DNA from: Nostoc sp. B(2019)
Lineage (GTDB): Bacteria > Cyanobacteriota > Cyanobacteriia > Cyanobacteriales > Nostocaceae
Direction: 5' to 3'
Assembly: GCF_010091925.1 (NCBI RefSeq)
Contig: NZ_WVID01000008.1
Location: forward strand, 124,001-188,000
DNA: 64,000 bases
Position numbers and translations under genes: made by a program. Positions 53,462-62,985 of the stretch are shown piece by piece; the stretch's first letter is position 1; every line of letters starts with the position of its first letter. The notes under the pieces were generated by a model that saw only the letters and a program-made list of their open reading frames with translations, was not told where the DNA came from and made no database searches.

Positions 53462-55000
53462 TCATCTGAGTCTTTCAAGTAGATGCTCTCCAACTCGCAA
53501 AGCGTTCGCCATAATTGTTAGTGTTGGGTTCAATGCAGCACTAGACGGGAAAAATCCACCATCAACAACGTAAAGGTTATCAACATCATGGGTGCGGCAA
53601 TTTATATCAAGTACAGAAGTTTTAGGGTCTTCACCAAAACGACAAGTTCCACACTGATGTCCAACATCTTTCAAAGACATCTTTGTCGTAATATAAAGTG
53701 AGGATGGGCCAATTCTTTTATCTAAATCAATAGACTTTAAAACTTGCCTCCAGCGTTTGATTAAACGATTAAATGCTTCTTCATTGTTATTTGTATACTC
53801 AAGAAAAATTTTCTGATCTTTGACACGTACGCGATTATTAGGATCTGGCAAATCTTCAGTCATCAGGAACCAACCAAGAGCACGATTCGCCACTGCCTCG
53901 TATATTGCGCTGGGTAGAGGTGGGCCATTAATGGCAGCTCTCTCTTTAGAGATATTGCCAAGTGATTGTACGTGTCCCATTGGGTAAGCAAAATCTTTTT
54001 CTCCCCAATAAAAATCATTAATGGCAAGTGTTTTAGGATAAACTATGGGGTTAGGTTTGATAGTTAAAACCACGATCGCCCCAATTTTATGCGCCATGTA
54101 ATTGCATCCCACAAGATTAGAACTATTTGCTAATCCATTCGGATGTTGGTCATTGGCAGATTTGAGTAACAATACTGCTGAGTTGATTGCACCACAAGCA
54201 ACAATAACTATATTCCCCGAAAACGTCTGGCAGTTGCCTGCGATTTCTGCTTCTACTTTAGTAACCTCTCGACCCGATGCACTGGTATGTAAGCGCAAAA
54301 CTTTTGCTTCGGTCATCAAAGTGAGATTGGGATAAACTTTTGCTGGACGTACACCGTTAACGTCAGCATCAGCTTTGGCATCAATCAAACACGGGAAACC
54401 ATCGCAAGTATCGCAACGAATACAAGCACTTAAAGAACGATTGACTTCATTAAGCTTGATCCCAAGCGGCTGGTAAGAGGGATGAAAGCCTTTATCTTTA
54501 AGAGCATAGTTGATTTGTTGAATGTATGGTTCGTGGCTGATTGGTGGAAAAAGATAGTCTTCATTGCTTGGCGGTTCAGTCGGGTCAAAACCGCGCTGAC
54601 CATGTACTTCGTAAAGTTTTTCAGCCTGAGTGTAGTAGGGAGCAAAGTCTTGGTACTTTAAGGGCCATTCTGGTGAAATACCATCTTGATGAATGACTTT
54701 TTCAAAGTCCCGTTCGCGGAATCTATATAGGGCGCTACCGTAAAATTTGGTGTTACCACCAACGAAATAGTGTGTAAGTGGGTGTATTGCTTTGCCTTGT
54801 TTGTCGTACCACACTTCAGAAGTTCGATAGCGGTCTTTTTGAACGACTTCTTGAGAATCCCAATTGGCTTTTTCTTTAGGAAGAAAAGTCCCTCGCTCTA
54901 AAACTAAAATTTTCTTTCCACTTGGTGCGAGGACATTTGCTAGAGTTCCACCACCTGCACCCGTACCAATAATGATGACATCGTAATGCTCTTTAACCAT
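53462..55000 (-). CDS. GMC-family FAD oxidoreductase
   Basis: A 512-residue glucose-methanol-choline type oxidoreductase. The N-terminal FAD motif is YDVIIIGTGAGGGTLANVLA followed by LVLERG, and the C-terminal GMC signature is VDGGFFPSSAALNPTLTIMA with the active-site His in GHQCGTCRFG. A Cys-rich insertion, ACIRCDTCDGFPCL, occurs in related cyanobacterial members. It would oxidise an alcohol of the product or precursor. No clear Shine-Dalgarno precedes ATG 55000. It is flanked by an SDR upstream and glf downstream; a fragment of its 5' end lies at 49939. Confidence 0.9.
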   Translation of the reverse strand: MVKEHYDVIIIGTGAGGGTLANVLAPSGKKILVLERGTFLPKEKANWDSQEVVQKDRYRTSEVWYDKQGKAIHPLTHYFVGGNTKFYGSALYRFRERDFEKVIHQDGISPEWPLKYQDFAPYYTQAEKLYEVHGQRGFDPTEPPSNEDYLFPPISHEPYIQQINYALKDKGFHPSYQPLGIKLNEVNRSLSACIRCDTCDGFPCLIDAKADADVNGVRPAKVYPNLTLMTEAKVLRLHTSASGREVTKVEAEIAGNCQTFSGNIVIVACGAINSAVLLLKSANDQHPNGLANSSNLVGCNYMAHKIGAIVVLTIKPNPIVYPKTLAINDFYWGEKDFAYPMGHVQSLGNISKERAAINGPPLPSAIYEAVANRALGWFLMTEDLPDPNNRVRVKDQKIFLEYTNNNEEAFNRLIKRWRQVLKSIDLDKRIGPSSLYITTKMSLKDVGHQCGTCRFGEDPKTSVLDINCRTHDVDNLYVVDGGFFPSSAALNPTLTIMANALRVGEHLLERLR

Positions 55001-55057
55001 TTTTGCTGCGTTTTCAAAGAAGTTGCTTATTAGCTAAGTAAGAAGCTTGGACGCAAT

Positions 55058-55891
55058 TTAGTTGTAGACAAGATTCCCCGCTTGCATTTGCTTTTCTGCA
55101 CAGCTTTGGTTCAACTCCACCACGCCAAGTCGCTGAAAAACCATATCGCCAAATTGCGGCGAAAGTTGTGAAATCGCAAATAAGATTTTGGAAGCAGTTC
55201 CATCTAGTACTACTTCCTTTTGATTTTGCTTAATGGATTGAAGTATTGCGTCTGCGACTTCTGTTGGTTGAGCAACGCGGGCTGTACTGGGCACTGTTAT
55301 ATCAAGAGCATGATACATCCCGGCATCGGTACATCCAGGACAAACTATCGAAACCCCGACATTAGTACTAGCTAATTCCTGCTGTATTGCATCCGACCAC
55401 ATTATCAAACCAGCTTTACTAGCCGAATAAATGCTGTTATAAGGCGCTCCCTTTTTACCAGCCGAAGAGGCAATATTGACAATATGACCGCTATTGCGCT
55501 CTAGCATACTTGGCAGTAGCAGACGGGTTAACTCCATCGGTGCTAGAAGATTGGTCGTCAATATAGATTGAAAATCTTCTAAGGTGTAGTTCTGGAAAGG
55601 TCGGTATTTTTCTATTGCAGCATTATTAATCAAAATATCGATTGGGCCTGCAAGTTGATGAATCTGCTGCGTTAGAACTGATAATTTTTCCAATTTGCTG
55701 AGATCAAATGGAATACTTATACCTTTACCGCCCGCAGCTTCGACTTCAGCACATATTTGATCTAGACCTTTTTGAGAACGAGAAACACTAACTATAGTTG
55801 CTTGTTCTTTTGCCAGAGCACGAGCAATAAATGCTCCAATCCCACCTGATGCGCCAGTCAAAACAACTGTTTTACCTGCTATATTTTTCAT
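55058..55891 (-). CDS. Short-chain dehydrogenase/reductase 1
   Basis: A 277-residue SDR with the NADP loop VVLTGASGGIGAFIAR, the NNAA motif (ILINNAAIEKYR) and the catalytic Ser-Tyr-Lys (NIASSAG, YNSIYSASKAGL). A strong AAGGAGG lies before ATG 55891. It resembles DltE/YohF-like SDRs with an extra C-terminal helix around PQFGDMVFQRLGV. It is a clear paralogue of the SDR at 57208, the two flanking a glycosyltransferase. Likely role is reduction of a beta-keto group on the acyl chain or oxidation of a sugar; the sequence alone does not decide. Confidence 0.88.
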   Translation of the reverse strand: MKNIAGKTVVLTGASGGIGAFIARALAKEQATIVSVSRSQKGLDQICAEVEAAGGKGISIPFDLSKLEKLSVLTQQIHQLAGPIDILINNAAIEKYRPFQNYTLEDFQSILTTNLLAPMELTRLLLPSMLERNSGHIVNIASSAGKKGAPYNSIYSASKAGLIMWSDAIQQELASTNVGVSIVCPGCTDAGMYHALDITVPSTARVAQPTEVADAILQSIKQNQKEVVLDGTASKILFAISQLSPQFGDMVFQRLGVVELNQSCAEKQMQAGNLVYN

Positions 55892-55977
55892 CTTCCTCCT
55901 TTATTTGATGTGGAAATTGAAATGCGATCGCCTCTGACAATTTGTCCGATAAAATTTGAGATACACTCGAATTATCT

Positions 55978-57132
55978 TCAAACTGGCAGAGGTTTTTGAG
56001 CAGATTTTAAGTAGGAATTTTCCAGGATTCTTTCCAAATTCTCGACTACTTCAAATACAGCTTGATTATTGTAAGCTTTGACATTCGCCTGATAGCGAGC
56101 AAAATTTTCAGGCTGGATGAGTTCTGTGACAGATTGGTTAATATCACGAAAGTTATTAACTACAATACCGAACCCGTTATCTGCAAGCCAATCAGCGCTA
56201 GCCCGTTCTTGAAACAGTGTCATGGTATTATTACATTCTGTAATCACTGGCAGATTCATTGCTATAGCTTCGCTGACTCCGACACTACCCGGTTTGCCGA
56301 TGAAAAAATCCGACAAATGCATATAGTAGGGAATTTGACTTGTAAAACCTTCAACAAATCTCGGCAAACGACTTTGACTATTTCGCAAATCTCTGGCTAG
56401 TTCTTCATTGCGTCCGCAGATAAATATGAGTTGCAAATTTAGTGATGACTGCTCCAAACGTTGAGCAATTTCAAGCATTTCCTTTGAGCCATGACTGCCA
56501 AATATAACTAAGCCAGTGGGTAAATCTGGCTTTAGTCCTAAACGTTGTCTTTCAATTTGGCGGTCGCTACTCACCGGCTCATAAAATCGAGGATGAATTA
56601 CTATGCCTGAAGTCCGATAAATTCTTTCATTTGGATAACCACAAGATTGCGCCTGCTTAACTGTTTGTTGGGAAGGACAAATCAGAAATTGCTTTTGAGC
56701 TTCTATCCAAAAGTTAGGAGGACAATCAGCAAAATCCGTGATTGAAGTAACAAAGGGAATATCTGGTAGTTCCGCCTGTAAGCTTTCGTAAAGCACTCGG
56801 TTTACCAGTGGGAGCAATGAAACTACTAAATCAGGCTGTTGCTCGCGCCAATATTTTCTCAAAAGGTTTCGCCAAGCAGAATGACGTAAGCGAATTTGCA
56901 GCTTGAACAAAGGAACTGACAAGGGATCGTTGATAATTTTTGCCCACTTTTTTTTCAGGACAAAATTGTTATATATGTACTGGGGCTGAGTTGTTTCAAA
57001 TACTTCTTTAAAAACTTCGACTATTTGAACTTCCCAAGGCAATTTTCGCCTTTTAATAACTTCTACTAAAGCATTGGCAGTGCTGCGGTGTCCTGCGCCC
57101 ATATCGTAGATCATGAAACATACTTTTTTCAT
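55978..57132 (-). CDS. MGDG-synthase-like glycosyltransferase, divergent third copy
   Basis: A 384-residue GT-B transferase with the family's N-terminal loop intact (MIYDMGAGHRSTANALVEVI), unlike the two copies downstream. The C-terminal half shows VIFGSHGSKEMLEIAQRLE, LIFICGRNEELA and YYMHLSDFFIGKPGSVGVSE. AGAGGAG precedes ATG 57132. It lies between two paralogous SDRs. By family it would glycosylate a lipid-like or acyl acceptor at the membrane. It may add the first sugar, and copies 1 and 2 later ones, but this is inference. Confidence 0.87.
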   Translation of the reverse strand: MKKVCFMIYDMGAGHRSTANALVEVIKRRKLPWEVQIVEVFKEVFETTQPQYIYNNFVLKKKWAKIINDPLSVPLFKLQIRLRHSAWRNLLRKYWREQQPDLVVSLLPLVNRVLYESLQAELPDIPFVTSITDFADCPPNFWIEAQKQFLICPSQQTVKQAQSCGYPNERIYRTSGIVIHPRFYEPVSSDRQIERQRLGLKPDLPTGLVIFGSHGSKEMLEIAQRLEQSSLNLQLIFICGRNEELARDLRNSQSRLPRFVEGFTSQIPYYMHLSDFFIGKPGSVGVSEAIAMNLPVITECNNTMTLFQERASADWLADNGFGIVVNNFRDINQSVTELIQPENFARYQANVKAYNNQAVFEVVENLERILENSYLKSAQKPLPV

Positions 57133-57207
57133 TTAATTCAATCTCCTCTATATATTGTTTTTATTGTTTATTTCTATCTAGTGATTATTTTTGATTGTTC
57201 TAAATGC

Positions 57208-58074
57208 TTATTTAACTAAACTCGATTTCTTTCGAGAATTTTCGGCGCGGATCTGATTTTCTATCCGCATTTGATTTAGCTTCGGTACGCCAATCCACTG
57301 ATTAACTACATCTCCAAATCGGGGAAAAAATTGTTCAACTGCAAATAACAGCTTTGTCAGATTTTTTGTGACGGGATTGCCATTAACAATTACTTCTGCC
57401 TGATTTTGCTCTATCGCTCTAACTACTGCTCTCGCTACATCTGCTGGTGTTGACACACCTCCAACACTTGGTACAGGTACGCCAGTATCAGCGAGCATTC
57501 CCTGTTGAGAAACATATCCTGGACAAATTGAAGAAATTCCTACGCCAGTACCAGCCAACTCTTGTCTAATCGCATCAGACCACATTAACAAACCAGCTTT
57601 ACTTGCAGAATAAACACTGTCGTAAGGATGTCCCTTTTTGCTAGATAGAGAGGCCATATTAACAATGTGACCGCTACTTTGATGTAACATTTTCGGTAAT
57701 ACCAAGCGAGTTAACTCCATAGCAGCAAGTAAATTGACTGACAAAACTGACTGAAGATCTGCAAGAGAGTAATCAGGGAAGGCTCGATATATTTCTATGC
57801 CAGCATTGTTAACTAAAATGTCAACTGAACCTGCAAGCTGCTCAATTTTTCGTAGCAAGATTGGGAGTTCTTCCACGTTGCTAATATCGAAGCGAATGCC
57901 TATTCCTTTCCCGCCCAAAGCATTAACTTCTGCACATACTTTATCTAGCCCTTCCTGCGAACGAGAAACACCAACTATAGTTGCTTGTTTTTCTGCCAAC
58001 ACGCGAGCAATAAATACACCAATACCTCGTGAGGCTCCTGTTAAAACTACTGTTTTACCTGCTATAGTTGTCAT
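57208..58074 (-). CDS. Short-chain dehydrogenase/reductase 2
   Basis: A 288-residue SDR, paralogous to the 55058 gene: VVLTGASRGIGVFIARVLA, ILVNNAGIEIYR, NMASLSSKKGHPYDSVYSA and SKAGLLMWSDAIRQE. The catalytic Ser-Tyr-Lys are all in place. The start at ATG 58074 lies 10 bp after the stop of the docking-domain gene, with no Shine-Dalgarno, so translation is probably coupled. The pair may carry out two successive redox steps on the same substrate. Confidence 0.88.
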   Translation of the reverse strand: MTTIAGKTVVLTGASRGIGVFIARVLAEKQATIVGVSRSQEGLDKVCAEVNALGGKGIGIRFDISNVEELPILLRKIEQLAGSVDILVNNAGIEIYRAFPDYSLADLQSVLSVNLLAAMELTRLVLPKMLHQSSGHIVNMASLSSKKGHPYDSVYSASKAGLLMWSDAIRQELAGTGVGISSICPGYVSQQGMLADTGVPVPSVGGVSTPADVARAVVRAIEQNQAEVIVNGNPVTKNLTKLLFAVEQFFPRFGDVVNQWIGVPKLNQMRIENQIRAENSRKKSSLVK

Positions 58075-58084
58075 ATTTCAGTTA

Positions 58085-59947
58085 TCAGTTATTAACTAGT
58101 TCGGTAAAAGAAGCAAAATGCTTGCCGCCTAATTCGATTTGTCCCTGTTTAATTCCGGTTTCTAATCTGGCTAATAGATACTCCAAATCACTAGTGATAA
58201 TGTTTGTTCCGTGATCTGGTTCGATCAAACTAGCTAAAGTAATGTTGTCATTTTTGCTTGCTAAGGTATGAATGCCAAGAAAGTTGAAAACTCCTGATTC
58301 ATAAGTTCCACAAGGTACAGAAGGATTATCGACTCCAGTGCAATACTCGTTTTGCTGCAACCAATCCCTTGAAGGATATCCATGAAAATGAATCATTGGT
58401 GCGCCGTCTTTAATTAGTTCGGGTGTGTATAAAGCTGCTGCAAGAGCAATCCCAACCAAAACATAGAGATCGTAAGAAGGTTTAATATCTACTACTGCGG
58501 GATCGATTCCTTCCGGTATTTGCAGACATAATTTGTTTTTTAAACCAATTCTGAGAATATCGCGCTCAAGGCTTAAATCTGTTTTATTTGAGCCAGAACG
58601 AGAACTTACTAGCCAGATATCAGGAATTTGCTTATAAAAGTATTGATTTCCTATTTTTGTTTTTACATATCGCCTACCTATATCATTTTGACGGACTTCA
58701 TTGTTACTCAATCCTTCTACAGCTAATAAATTTTCCCATTCGTTCTCAGATATTTCGCGATCGCCAACATATTGTGGTGCTTCTGCATAAGCGACAAAAC
58801 CGTAAGAAACACCTGTTCTGCCGTTAACAATCGAGTCTACAATATCTCTATGAGATTTCCTTTTAATAATTTCACCTAGCTTAAAGCCAGAAGGAAATAA
58901 ACCTGTTGCTGCTAATTTTTCACTCAATTTTACTAATTTAGCAGCATAAATAGATTCTTTAGGATCATATTTACCTACCTCAAATCGGCTCATTGGTAAA
59001 GGCGCGATCGGTACGTAAATTTTGGGAATTAATGATTTAAAAACAAAATTATCAAATTTTTCTCTAGAAAAGAGCGAATCGGAAAGATTCATATTTAATA
59101 TGGAAATATTGCTATCAGATACGCCAATAACAATCTCCGAAAACGTCTTCACCAGAGTATTTACACCAATGGCTATTTTTTGTTGATATGGAACTTGTGA
59201 ATCAACAAAATTCTGATCTAGTTCTGCAATTAAAATTACCAAGGTAGATGTAGGATCTTCAAGACGTTGCATTGCATGGTCTTCAGCCCACCCAATTAAC
59301 TTAGCAATTGTTGAAACCGACATTTTGCGGTTTTTTAAGATGAAACGACAATAAAATTGATAAAATTTCTCTGCTACAAGGCTTTTAATTTTGTCTTTTA
59401 AATAAACAGGTCTTTCAACATCAATTACTCCATTAATATCCGCTTTAACAAACCTCATTTTAATAGTTTTTTTCCACTTAGTCAGAGGAATATCGATTTC
59501 ATAGTTAAACTCTCTTGTTGCGTCTTCCCAAGAGACAATTTGCGCCCCATAGTTTTGCAGTTTCAGTTCTAATTCTTCTCTAAACTTGGAGATAATTTTA
59601 TTTTTAAAGCCTTTTGGCAATGGTCTAAAAGTGACTTTAATCTGTTTCGCCATCACGTTGGGGTCGATAATCGGCGACTTGAATTGTATAGGTGATGTCT
59701 GGCAGAACCCACCAAGTAAACGGCCAATTGTCTGGAGGCTAAGTCCCGGCCCATCGGGGATAAAAGTGTCGCACTCATCGTTATTTTCACGCAAAAAAGA
59801 GAGAATTTCTGTTTTACGTGCGGTTATGTCTGCCTGAAGTTGTGGTGTCAGTATACCCTTGGGAGAATTAACCCTGAGCTTGTCATTATCAGCCCACAAC
59901 TGAACACCTTGCTGAGTAAGATTTGTCAAAAGTTCTGATACGTTCAT
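58085..59947 (-). CDS. TubC-type docking domain fused to an unrecognised ~560-residue region
   Basis: The first 55 residues (MNVSELLTNLTQQGVQLWAD, then GILTPQLQADITARKTEIL) match TubC N-terminal docking domains, which join NRPS and PKS subunits. The remaining 560 residues resemble nothing I know: no condensation, adenylation, methyltransferase or hydrolase motif is visible. Segments of interest are MIHFHGYPSRDWL, CTGVDNPSVPCGTYESG and PSYDLYVLVGIALAAALY. There is no signal peptide. ATG 59947 is preferred to the upstream TTG. It is 67 bp downstream of the acyl carrier protein gene. The docking domain suggests that it acts on carrier-bound intermediates. Function unknown. Confidence 0.8.
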   Translation of the reverse strand: MNVSELLTNLTQQGVQLWADNDKLRVNSPKGILTPQLQADITARKTEILSFLRENNDECDTFIPDGPGLSLQTIGRLLGGFCQTSPIQFKSPIIDPNVMAKQIKVTFRPLPKGFKNKIISKFREELELKLQNYGAQIVSWEDATREFNYEIDIPLTKWKKTIKMRFVKADINGVIDVERPVYLKDKIKSLVAEKFYQFYCRFILKNRKMSVSTIAKLIGWAEDHAMQRLEDPTSTLVILIAELDQNFVDSQVPYQQKIAIGVNTLVKTFSEIVIGVSDSNISILNMNLSDSLFSREKFDNFVFKSLIPKIYVPIAPLPMSRFEVGKYDPKESIYAAKLVKLSEKLAATGLFPSGFKLGEIIKRKSHRDIVDSIVNGRTGVSYGFVAYAEAPQYVGDREISENEWENLLAVEGLSNNEVRQNDIGRRYVKTKIGNQYFYKQIPDIWLVSSRSGSNKTDLSLERDILRIGLKNKLCLQIPEGIDPAVVDIKPSYDLYVLVGIALAAALYTPELIKDGAPMIHFHGYPSRDWLQQNEYCTGVDNPSVPCGTYESGVFNFLGIHTLASKNDNITLASLIEPDHGTNIITSDLEYLLARLETGIKQGQIELGGKHFASFTELVNN

Positions 59948-60014
59948 AAATAAACTCAAAATTCAAAAATGGTTTTTACAACTCTGTAAATAAATTTCCC
60001 AGCGGCTAAAATAT

Positions 60015-60326
60015 TCAAATTTCAAACATTTCTAATTCCGAAGCTTTTAATTCTTCAGCTAAGTATTGAGATAGTGATTCAACATTAGGATAATTCCAAA
60101 TTATCAGCGGAGATAGCTGTAATCCAAAATATTGTTTTCCTAGATTCGCAATGTTCATTGTTTGTACAGAATCTAAACCGTAGCTGTCGAAAGGTGCTCG
60201 GATATCGATTTCATCAGGATCAGTTCCTACCTGTTCGGCAATTTGACAAGTCAGCCAATCTTGCATATCTTCTGTTGACATCGATTTAGTACTGATTTGT
60301 TGATTTTCCAAAGTTTGTTCTCCCAT
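60015..60326 (-). CDS. Acyl carrier protein
   Basis: A 103-residue free-standing carrier protein with the phosphopantetheine site SYGLDSVQTMN (Ser 53) and typical helices. The N-terminal 20 residues are a polar extension. AAGGGAG lies before ATG 60326. It lies 14 bp downstream of the ketosynthase gene, so the pair work together. The context suggests that an acyl or polyketide chain is built on or transferred through it. Confidence 0.92.
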   Translation of the reverse strand: MGEQTLENQQISTKSMSTEDMQDWLTCQIAEQVGTDPDEIDIRAPFDSYGLDSVQTMNIANLGKQYFGLQLSPLIIWNYPNVESLSQYLAEELKASELEMFEI

Positions 60327-60340
60327 TAATATTTACTCCC

Positions 60341-62905
60341 TTATTTCAACAAATGTTGAGCTAACACTTCTAATAGTTCTGGCATTAATTTCATTTGGGC
60401 TTCTGAAAAATTACCTGTCTCCCTTAAAAGTTGAGCTATCTGTTGGGTTTCTCCTAAGTGGAAAAAGGTAGCAAATTCAGCTTGACTATTGTGTTCTAAT
60501 GTGGTTATTTCTTTTTGTCCATTTTCAGTCGTTTTAAACCAGTAACGCTGTCTCTGAAAAGGATAAGTTGGCAATTGGAGGCGAGAATGAGGATAATGCC
60601 TGTGAAAGCTAGACCAGTCTATTACTGCTCCACGAATAAATAATTCTCCTAAACTGTGGAGTATTTCTAGCCAATCCTCTTGTCCTTGATGCAAGCTAGA
60701 TAAGCAAACTCCCACTTCCTCTGGTATGGAAGTTAATTTTGAAGCGATCGCTAAAAATATATGATCACCTGCTAAAGTCTCTATACCAGCAGTCAATTTC
60801 CCTGGCTGCTGCAAGTGACAACACCAATATTCAGCAGTAGCTATTTCTTTTGTCGTCAGTTCTCCAGGAAGACTGGAAATTAGCGGAATTTGTGGTTGAG
60901 AGTAGCTAACTTCTTTGGCGATTTCTGCAAAAGCTTCCACCATCTTTTCCGGCTGGAGAGAAGATTGCATTAAACGACTTCGTTGTGTAACCAACTTTAG
61001 AGCATCTTCGAGATCAAACACGCCAGCTACGCAAGCAGCAACATATTCTCCTACGCCATAACCCGTAACTACTTTGGGTTTGATGCCCCAAGATTGCCAT
61101 AATTTGGCTAGGGCATACTCTACAGCAAAGAGGGCAGCTTGATCTAATACAGAACTCTCTTTGGTGGCTGGATACAGAATCTCAAGGAGAGGCTTTTCTA
61201 AGTAAGGTTGGAGAATTTGAGCGCAGCGATCAATAGCTCTACGAAAGGTAGGCTGAGTATTATAGAGTTGCCATCCCGTGGAGCGAGATTCTGTTCCCTC
61301 GCCAGGGAAGAAGAAGGCAATTTTTGGCCGCTTTCTGCCCTTTACCTTGCCCTGCAACAGTCCAGTAGTTTCCTTTTGAGCGATAAAAGCGCTTAACTGC
61401 TGGCGTAATTGCCCAACTGATTCAGTCACGATACAAAGACGATGGTCAAAATGTGTCCGTCCTGTATTGGCACTAAAGCAGACATCTGCTAGCGATACAT
61501 CAGGATTAGACTCTAAAAAGTCTTGATAACTTTGTGCCAGTTCTCCCAGAGCCAAATCAGTTTTTGCTGAGAGTGTGATTAAATGGCCGCAACGTTGAAC
61601 ATCTCTGGGCACTGGCGCTGATACTGGTGCTTCTTCTAAGATAACGTGAGCATTGGTGCCTCCGAAACCAAATGCACTTACACCAGCCAAACGACTTTGT
61701 TCCCCACGATACCATTTCTGAAGCTCCGTTGGAATTGAAAATGTAGTATTTTCTAGAGAAATATAGGGATTAAGCTGCGTCAAATGCAGGTGAGGAGGGA
61801 TTTCCTCATGTTGCAGCGACAGAACTACTTTGATCAAAGCAGAAATCCCCGCAGCAGCTTCCAAATGACCAATATTTGTCTTGACTGAGCCAATCCAACA
61901 GGGTCTATCTGGCTCACGACCCTCCATGAGTGCGGCTTTTAAAGCTTTAAACTCGATGGCGTCTCCGATGGATGTGCCAACGGCGTGAGCGTCAATGTAG
62001 CTAATCTTTGCCGGTTGAACTTTGCCATTTTCCAAGGCTTGGCGAATCACCGCCTGTTGAGCGAGTCCATTAGGTGCAGTAAGACTATTACTCAACCCAT
62101 CTTGGTTAACTGCTGAACCTCTGATGAGTGCGAGAATGTTGTCTTTGTCTCTTACAGCATCACTGAGGCGCTTGAGCACAACTACGCCGCAGCCTTCTCC
62201 CCTAACATAACCATCAGCGTTGGCATCAAAAGACTTACACTGACCAGCAGATGACAGCAGGCGTGTCTGAGACGAGGAGATAGTCGAATCCGGCGATAAA
62301 ATTAAGTTTACTCCTCCAGCTAGGCATAAATTCGATTCTCCGTTTCGTAAACTCTGGCAGGCTAAGTGGACTGTCACCAGAGACGAAGAACAAGCAGTAT
62401 CTATTGCCATACTGGGGCCACGCAAATCTAGCAAATAAGATAAGCGATTAGCTGTAATGCAGGGAGTTGTTCCCGTGCCACTATGTAATCCAATGCAAGA
62501 GAAATTTTTATAAAGAAGTCTATGGTAATCGATGGTACATAGACCGATAAATACTCCTGTCTGACTGCTAGCTAGACTAGTTGGTACTATTCCAGCATTT
62601 TCTAAAGCTTCCCAAGCTACCTCTAAAAATAGTCTTTGTTGGGGGTCTGTATGCTCGACTTCATCACGAGAAATTCCAAAAAAGTCAGCGTCGAACAAAT
62701 CCACCTGCTCTAGAAAACCACCCCAACGGGTGCTCATTTTCCCTGGTGTATTGGGATTGGGATCGTAGAAGGCATCAATATCCCAGCGTTCTTTTGGTAC
62801 TTGCGCGATCGCATCCTTACCATTACGCAATAGCTTCCAGAAGGATTCGGGATTTTTCGCTTTGGGAAAACGGCAACCAATGCCAATAATTGCTATGGGT
62901 TCCAT
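60341..62905 (-). CDS. Modular-type ketosynthase with degenerate acyltransferase
   Basis: An 854-residue type I PKS protein. The ketosynthase (1-430) keeps its Cys172 ([10 protein letters not shown]), His307 and His347 ([12 protein letters not shown]), although the usual HGTGT reads HAVGT. A KS-AT linker follows. The acyltransferase (about 526-790) has lost its function: FPGQGSQ is [10 protein letters not shown], the GHSxGE nucleophile motif is GYGVGE (Ser617 position is Gly), and about 110 residues including the active-site His region are missing between RSRLMQ and the [15 protein letters not shown] segment. The tail [19 protein letters not shown] is of a type seen after AT domains in cyanobacterial PKS. 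No KR, DH or ACP is in the chain; the ACP is encoded next door. Extender loading must come from elsewhere or is not needed. Confidence 0.9.
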   Translation of the reverse strand: MEPIAIIGIGCRFPKAKNPESFWKLLRNGKDAIAQVPKERWDIDAFYDPNPNTPGKMSTRWGGFLEQVDLFDADFFGISRDEVEHTDPQQRLFLEVAWEALENAGIVPTSLASSQTGVFIGLCTIDYHRLLYKNFSCIGLHSGTGTTPCITANRLSYLLDLRGPSMAIDTACSSSLVTVHLACQSLRNGESNLCLAGGVNLILSPDSTISSSQTRLLSSAGQCKSFDANADGYVRGEGCGVVVLKRLSDAVRDKDNILALIRGSAVNQDGLSNSLTAPNGLAQQAVIRQALENGKVQPAKISYIDAHAVGTSIGDAIEFKALKAALMEGREPDRPCWIGSVKTNIGHLEAAAGISALIKVVLSLQHEEIPPHLHLTQLNPYISLENTTFSIPTELQKWYRGEQSRLAGVSAFGFGGTNAHVILEEAPVSAPVPRDVQRCGHLITLSAKTDLALGELAQSYQDFLESNPDVSLADVCFSANTGRTHFDHRLCIVTESVGQLRQQLSAFIAQKETTGLLQGKVKGRKRPKIAFFFPGEGTESRSTGWQLYNTQPTFRRAIDRCAQILQPYLEKPLLEILYPATKESSVLDQAALFAVEYALAKLWQSWGIKPKVVTGYGVGEYVAACVAGVFDLEDALKLVTQRSRLMQSSLQPEKMVEAFAEIAKEVSYSQPQIPLISSLPGELTTKEIATAEYWCCHLQQPGKLTAGIETLAGDHIFLAIASKLTSIPEEVGVCLSSLHQGQEDWLEILHSLGELFIRGAVIDWSSFHRHYPHSRLQLPTYPFQRQRYWFKTTENGQKEITTLEHNSQAEFATFFHLGETQQIAQLLRETGNFSEAQMKLMPELLEVLAQHLLK

Positions 62906-62985
62906 CTAAATTGTTTGCCCAATAGTATTGATCTATGCTGACTAGCGAGATATCAACTCGCTAGTCTAGTCATGAAAGTCGTACT

